From NCBI RefSeq assembly GCF_004327285.1, contig NZ_QJUI01000024.1, positions 1 through 64,000 on the forward strand: a stretch of DNA of 64,000 nucleotides, written 5' to 3'. This document shows positions 60,529 to 64,000 of the stretch, piece by piece. How positions within the stretch are numbered: position 1 is the stretch's first letter; the number at the start of each line of letters is the position of its first letter. The position numbers and the translations under genes were made by a program. Under the pieces are notes generated by a model, which searched no databases, was not told the origin of the DNA, and worked only from the letters and a program-made list of their open reading frames with translations. The DNA is from Phytopseudomonas daroniae (GTDB lineage Bacteria; Pseudomonadota; Gammaproteobacteria; Pseudomonadales; Pseudomonadaceae).

Positions 60529-60673
60529 CATCGGGCTCCTGGCGAGAAGGGCGCAGACTTTGCCGCAAAGCTTCGTGCTTGACCACCCCGCCCGCGCTGG
60601 GCATTCTGGTGGGTGCCGTACGCCACGCTGTAATCTGCGATACGGCCTGCCTATAAAAAGAACAGGATCTGCC

Positions 60674-61324
60674 ATGGTCGCTTACGAAATCCTGATAGCT
60701 GATGATCACCCCCTGTTTCGCAGCGCGCTGCAACAGGCCCTGACAATGGGCCTCGGGGCTGGCGTGCGACTGGTCGAAGTGGCCAGCATCGCCGAACTTG
60801 AAGCCCGGCTGGCCGAAAAGACCGATTGGGATCTGGTGCTGCTCGACCTCAATATGCCCGGAGCCTATGGATTTTCCGGGCTGGTGCTGCTGCGTGGGCA
60901 ATACCCGCAGATTCCCGTGATGATGATCTCTGCCCAGGAAGAGGCCGCCGTCGTGGTGCGCTCCCGTGAGTTCGGTGCCAGTGGTTTCATTCCCAAGTCC
61001 AGCTCGCTGGAAGTGATCCAGCAGGCCGTGCGCCAGGTGCTCGACGGCGAGGTCTGGTGGCCGCCGCAGAGCGAGGAAGCCATCAGCCTGTCTGCCGAGG
61101 CGAAGGCCGCCAGTGCCGGCCTGGCCAGCCTGACGCCGCAGCAGTTCCGTGTACTGACCATGGTCTGTGAAGGGTTGCTGAACAAGCAGATCGCATACGA
61201 ACTGAGCGTTTCCGAGGCCACGGTAAAAGCCCATGTAACGGCGATCTTCCGCAAGCTTGGCGTGCGCACTCGTACCCAGGCGGCGTTGCTGCTGCAGCAG
61301 TTGGAGTCCGTGCCGGCCGCCTGA
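60674..61324 (+). CDS. erdR: NarL/LuxR-type response regulator, ErdR-like
   Basis: A 216-residue response regulator started at ATG 60674. The receiver domain has ILIADDHPLFRSAL and the phospho-acceptor Asp in LVLLDLNMPGAYG (near residue 57), then MMISAQE and FIPKSS with the conserved Lys. The LuxR HTH is LTPQQFRVLTMVCEGLLNKQIAYELSVSEATVKAHVTAIFRKLGVRTRTQA (split). It is followed by dgkA, the order I recall for ErdR in P. aeruginosa (ethanol-oxidation control). No sensor kinase is in view. Confidence 0.8.
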   Translation: MVAYEILIADDHPLFRSALQQALTMGLGAGVRLVEVASIAELEARLAEKTDWDLVLLDLNMPGAYGFSGLVLLRGQYPQIPVMMISAQEEAAVVVRSREFGASGFIPKSSSLEVIQQAVRQVLDGEVWWPPQSEEAISLSAEAKAASAGLASLTPQQFRVLTMVCEGLLNKQIAYELSVSEATVKAHVTAIFRKLGVRTRTQAALLLQQLESVPAA

Positions 61325-61411
61325 TGGTGGTCTTTGGCAACCGATTGTGCGGGATTTTTTTCGGCCTCTGGCGTACCCTGCCGGCCTTTTCCGTCTCGCG
61401 GTTCGCTGTCT

Positions 61412-61777
61412 ATGTCGCCATTCAAAGGACAAACCGGGTTCAAGCGCATTCTCAACGCCGCCGGCTATTCGCTGGATGGTCTGCGTGCCGCCTTCGTTGG
61501 CGAAGCGGCGTTCCGCCAGTTGGTGTTGCTCAACGTTGTGCTGATCCCCCTGGCGCTGCTGCTCGACGTCAGCCGGGGCGAGCGTGCCGTGATGGTTGCC
61601 GTTTGCCTGCTGGCGCTGATCGTCGAGTTGCTCAACTCAGCCGTCGAGGCAGCCATCGACCGCATCTCCCTCGACCTGCACCCATTGTCCAAGAGCGCCA
61701 AGGACATGGGCAGCGCTGCCCAGCTGGTATCGTTGACGCTGATCGCCAGCGTTTGGGGCCTTGTTCTGTTGGGCTAG
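61412..61777 (+). CDS. dgkA: Diacylglycerol kinase DgkA
   Basis: A 121-residue membrane enzyme started at ATG 61412. Motifs: GFKRILNAAGYSLDGLRAAFVGEAAFRQLVLLNVV (split), ALIVELLNSAVEAAIDRIS (catalytic Glu and Asn) and HPLSKSAKDMGSAAQ. Three hydrophobic segments fit the DgkA trimer. It phosphorylates diacylglycerol to phosphatidic acid at the inner membrane. Its TAG stop (61775-61777) lies inside the left end of a large inverted-repeat element. Confidence 0.93.
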   Translation: MSPFKGQTGFKRILNAAGYSLDGLRAAFVGEAAFRQLVLLNVVLIPLALLLDVSRGERAVMVAVCLLALIVELLNSAVEAAIDRISLDLHPLSKSAKDMGSAAQLVSLTLIASVWGLVLLG

Positions 61778-62043
61778 GGTCTGTTGCCGTTTCACGCACG
61801 GCCGCGCCGGAGCCCGTTTTGCCGCGAGGCAAGGCACGAGCCGCGAAGTTTAGTGGGCTAAATGAGCCGGCGAGAAACGCAGCATCGCGGCAAAACGGGC
61901 CCGGCCCTGCGGGTTGCGCGGGAAATCTCGCCATGCGTCGTTGGAGGACTTGAAAAGGGAATGCCATTCCCTGCGTCCTCCGCCTAGCCTGGCGAGATTT
62001 CTCGCGGCAACGCGGCTCGCGTTGAAACGGCAACAGACCCTAG
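61774..62043. mobile_element. Large inverted-repeat element with nested hairpins
   Basis: A 270-bp element. Its ends are perfect 21-bp inverted repeats (61774-61794 and 62023-62043), each reading cTAGGGTCTGTTGCCGTTTCA from the outside. Inside are a perfect 16-bp stem GCCCGTTTTGCCGCGA (61812-61827 with 61885-61900), and another near-perfect stem (61917-61933 with 61990-62006) that itself encloses an AGGGAAT-gcc-ATTCCCT hairpin. No coding. The left end supplies the dgkA stop codon, and the right end the finR stop codon. Confidence 0.75.
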
Positions 62044-62966
62044 CGTACTTCTGGTAGTACGATCTCGTCGCTACGGTGGATACCTGCCGTCAGCGCGCGG
62101 CACATGTCGAGGAACTCGCGCATGGCAGCGGTTTGGTACTTCTGCCGATGCCAGATGAAATAGAATTGTCGGCGCAGATCGAGATCCGGAGTTTCCACTG
62201 GCACCAGGCTGCCGCGACGGAAGGCGTCGCGCAGTGCCAGGCGCGAGATGCAGCTGATGCCCAGGCCGGACTCCACGGCGCGCTTGATCGCCTCGGTATG
62301 CTCAAGCTCCAGGCGAATGTTCAAGGCGTCTGAGTGGTGACGCATGGCCTGATCGAATGTCAGGCGAGTGCCGGAACCCTGTTCGCGAAGAATCCAGGCC
62401 TCGCCGCTGAGCTCCCTGATGCCGGCGTGGCCTCGCTGGGCAAGGGGGTGCTGGGGGGCGCAGAAGACCACCAGCTCGTCTTCCACCCAGCTCTGCACCT
62501 CGATATCCGGGTGATTGCAGTCGCCTTCGATTAGACCCAGGTCAATTTCGTAATGCGCGACCTGCTGCACGATATGCGCGGTGTTCTGCACGTGCAGTTT
62601 TACCTGGCTTTCGGGGTGCACCTTCATGAAACCGCCGATCAGCAGGGTCGCCAGGTAATTGCCGATGGTCAGGGTCGCGCCCACTGCCAGCGAGCCGAAA
62701 CCTGATTTGCCGTTGAGCAGGTCTTCGATTTCCTTAGCTTGATCCAGCAGCGCGACCGCCTGGGGCAGCAGCTGGCGACCCAGGGCGTTGAGGCTCAGGC
62801 GCTTGCCGGCACGGTCGAACAACTGGCAGCTCGATTGCCGTTCCAGCTCGGTAATCGAGGTGCTGGCTGCCGATTGAGACAGGGCGAGGAGGGTAGCGGC
62901 TCTGGATACGCTCTCCTGCTGGGCGACGGCGACGAATACTTGGAGCTGACGGAGAGTAAATCGCAT
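62040..62966 (-). CDS. finR: LysR-family regulator FinR
   Basis: A 308-residue LysR protein: HTH MRFTLRQLQVFVAVAQQESVSRAATLLALSQSAASTSITELERQS (split), a linker, and a substrate domain from residue ~90 (LAVGATLTIGNYLATLLIGGF). Its divergence from fpr matches the FinR-Fpr arrangement of Pseudomonas, in which FinR activates fpr under superoxide or other oxidative stress. Its stop codon (62040-62042) lies in the right end of the inverted-repeat element, so its C-terminal region may be worth comparing with other species. Confidence 0.85.
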   Translation of the reverse strand: MRFTLRQLQVFVAVAQQESVSRAATLLALSQSAASTSITELERQSSCQLFDRAGKRLSLNALGRQLLPQAVALLDQAKEIEDLLNGKSGFGSLAVGATLTIGNYLATLLIGGFMKVHPESQVKLHVQNTAHIVQQVAHYEIDLGLIEGDCNHPDIEVQSWVEDELVVFCAPQHPLAQRGHAGIRELSGEAWILREQGSGTRLTFDQAMRHHSDALNIRLELEHTEAIKRAVESGLGISCISRLALRDAFRRGSLVPVETPDLDLRRQFYFIWHRQKYQTAAMREFLDMCRALTAGIHRSDEIVLPEVR

Positions 62967-63086
62967 ATCTATATAACCGATAACCTATATCTTGATAATT
63001 CATTTAACAGATATTGTGGCCGCGATTAGAATGCCGCGCAATTGCGCTTAAGAATCAGCGCGTCTGAAGTTTTTAGGAGCCCGTAC
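62967..63086. promoter_or_regulatory. finR/fpr divergent promoter region
   Basis: A 120-bp gap, AT-rich at its left (TATCTATATAACCGATAACC, then TATATC), with a TAACCGATAACC direct repeat. This is the natural place for FinR binding and for both promoters. I cannot fix the individual hexamers with confidence. Confidence 0.4.
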
Positions 63087-63866
63087 ATGAGCAACATGAA
63101 CCACGAACGCGTTCTCAGTGTTCACCACTGGAATGACACGCTGTTCAGCTTCAAGTGTACCCGCGATCCGGGCCTGCGCTTCGAGAATGGCCAGTTCGTG
63201 ATGATCGGCCTGCAGCAGGAAAGCGGTCGTCCGCTCATGCGCGCCTATTCCATTGCCAGCCCCAACTGGGAAGAGCATCTGGAGTTCTTCAGCATCAAGG
63301 TACCGGACGGCCCACTGACCTCGCAATTGCAGCACCTCAAGGAAGGTGACGAAGTCATCATCAGCAAGAAGCCCACCGGCACGCTGGTACTGGATGACCT
63401 GAACCCAGGCAAGCACCTGTACCTGCTCAGCACCGGTACCGGCTTGGCGCCGTTCATGAGTGTGATTCAGGATCCGGAAACCTATGAGCGTTTCGAGAAG
63501 GTGATCCTGGTTCACGGTGTACGCTACGTCAACGAAGTGGCTTACCGTGAGTTCATCACCGAGCACCTGCCGCAGAACGAATTCTTCGGCGACGCGCTGA
63601 AGGAAAAGCTGATCTATTACCCCACCGTGACTCGTGAACCGTTCGAGAATCAGGGCCGCCTGACCGACCTGATGCGTAGCGGCAAGCTGTTCGCGGACAT
63701 CGGCCTACCACCGATCAACCCGCAGGACGACCGCGCGATGATCTGCGGTAGCCCGAGCATGCTCGATGAAACCAGCGAAGTGCTCGACAGCTTCGGCCTG
63801 AAAATCTCCGCCCGTATGCGTGAGCCGGGTGACTATCTGATCGAGCGCGCTTTCGTCGAGAAGTGA
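63087..63866 (+). CDS. fpr: Ferredoxin/flavodoxin-NADP+ reductase Fpr
   Basis: A 259-residue FAD enzyme started at ATG 63087 (TTAGGAGCC upstream). FAD motifs are RAYSIASPNWEEHLEFFSIKVPDGPLT (split) with the RxYS binding site and the C-terminal NADP-binding HLYLLSTGTGLAPFMSVIQD and MICGSPSM, ending VEK. It transfers electrons between NADPH and ferredoxin or flavodoxin, supporting iron-sulfur repair and oxidative-stress defence. Diverges from finR. Confidence 0.95.
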   Translation: MSNMNHERVLSVHHWNDTLFSFKCTRDPGLRFENGQFVMIGLQQESGRPLMRAYSIASPNWEEHLEFFSIKVPDGPLTSQLQHLKEGDEVIISKKPTGTLVLDDLNPGKHLYLLSTGTGLAPFMSVIQDPETYERFEKVILVHGVRYVNEVAYREFITEHLPQNEFFGDALKEKLIYYPTVTREPFENQGRLTDLMRSGKLFADIGLPPINPQDDRAMICGSPSMLDETSEVLDSFGLKISARMREPGDYLIERAFVEK

Positions 63867-64000
63867 GTTAGGAGCAGCTACGCGTCGGCCCTGCGGCGTT
63901 GAAAGCAAACTCAACAAGCCGCTTGCGGCTAACGCGCTTCAGCGCGGCCCGTAGGGCGAGTGAAGCGAGTAATGCTCATGTACAAAAGTACAGTCGCCCG
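63867..64000. repeat. Intergenic repeat downstream of fpr
   Basis: 134 bp after fpr with no gene, up to the end of the window. It has the same layout as the repeat upstream of acpH: GC-rich arms, then TGCTCATGTAC-aaaa-GTACAGTCGCCC at 63973-63999. This resembles TGCTCATTTACAgcTTGTAAA at about 189-206. Confidence 0.5.

Noticed and set aside
1..64000. CRISPR arrays, rRNA, tRNA, prophage or intact insertion sequence
   Set aside because: No spaced direct repeats, no rRNA or tRNA-like conserved sequence, and no transposase or phage structural reading frame was recognised.

Overview
The window is chromosomal DNA of a high-GC gammaproteobacterium, almost certainly a Pseudomonas of the P. mendocina/oleovorans/alcaligenes side of the genus (Ectopseudomonas in recent taxonomy). 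Supporting evidence: the recA-recX, mutS-fdxA and pykA-usp-fumarase blocks, the olsB/olsA pair, finR-fpr, erdR-dgkA, an RsmZ-type sRNA beside fdxA, and Pseudomonas-style REP repeats. No rRNA, tRNA, CRISPR array, prophage or intact insertion sequence was seen.

Layout. 0.3-10.7 kb: acyl-carrier-protein phosphodiesterase, a GntR regulator divergent from an AbrB-type membrane protein, a P-type cation ATPase divergent from a tandem universal stress protein, the ornithine-lipid genes olsB and olsA (separated by a small inverted-repeat element) and a cardiolipin-synthase-like phospholipase D. 10.7-15.6 kb: LysR/argC2, xenA/ArsR and a thioesterase. 15.8-22.6 kb is the most unusual stretch: an unrecognised two-gene operon (330-aa protein plus zinc-ribbon alpha/beta hydrolase), then small genes and a 1093-aa protein that look like the HrpK/HrpF/NolX family of type III translocator proteins, with no secretion apparatus in view. 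22.8-30.5 kb: accessory metabolism and regulators (LysR with glyoxalase and GST; SnoaL and Atu4866-like secreted proteins with AraC; DUF2231 with a PQQ sugar-dehydrogenase-like lipoprotein; AraC and cupin). 30.5-34.1 kb: polyamine-binding protein, FAD amine oxidase and an NTF2-AraC fusion regulator. 34.3-42.4 kb: metE, isochorismatase-like hydrolase, DUF1028, and a Fur-controlled sigma/FecR/TonB-receptor system. 42.8-50.5 kb: fumarase, GGDEF cyclase (SadC-like), ferredoxin reductase, pyruvate kinase, stress protein, lipoprotein, DUF4124 and PilZ proteins. 50.6-64 kb: rsmZ, fdxA, mutS, cinA, recA, recX, LOG protein, TapT, EamA transporter, ErdR-like regulator, dgkA, finR and fpr.

Working together: several regulators are divergent from their likely targets with visible dyads between them (LysR/argC, XenA/ArsR, FinR/fpr). 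Stress and low-oxygen physiology recurs (two universal stress proteins with ANR/FNR-like boxes, a LexA box before recA, FinR/Fpr). Non-coding structure is rich: an element whose 21-bp perfect terminal inverted repeats overlap the stop codons of both flanking genes, with related ends at other gene 3' ends; a MITE-like element between olsB and olsA; and inverted copies of a repeat of about 90 bp flanking fdxA-mutS.

Starts given here were often moved downstream of the longest open frame on ribosome-site or family evidence. All functions come from reading motifs and family memory, not from searches.
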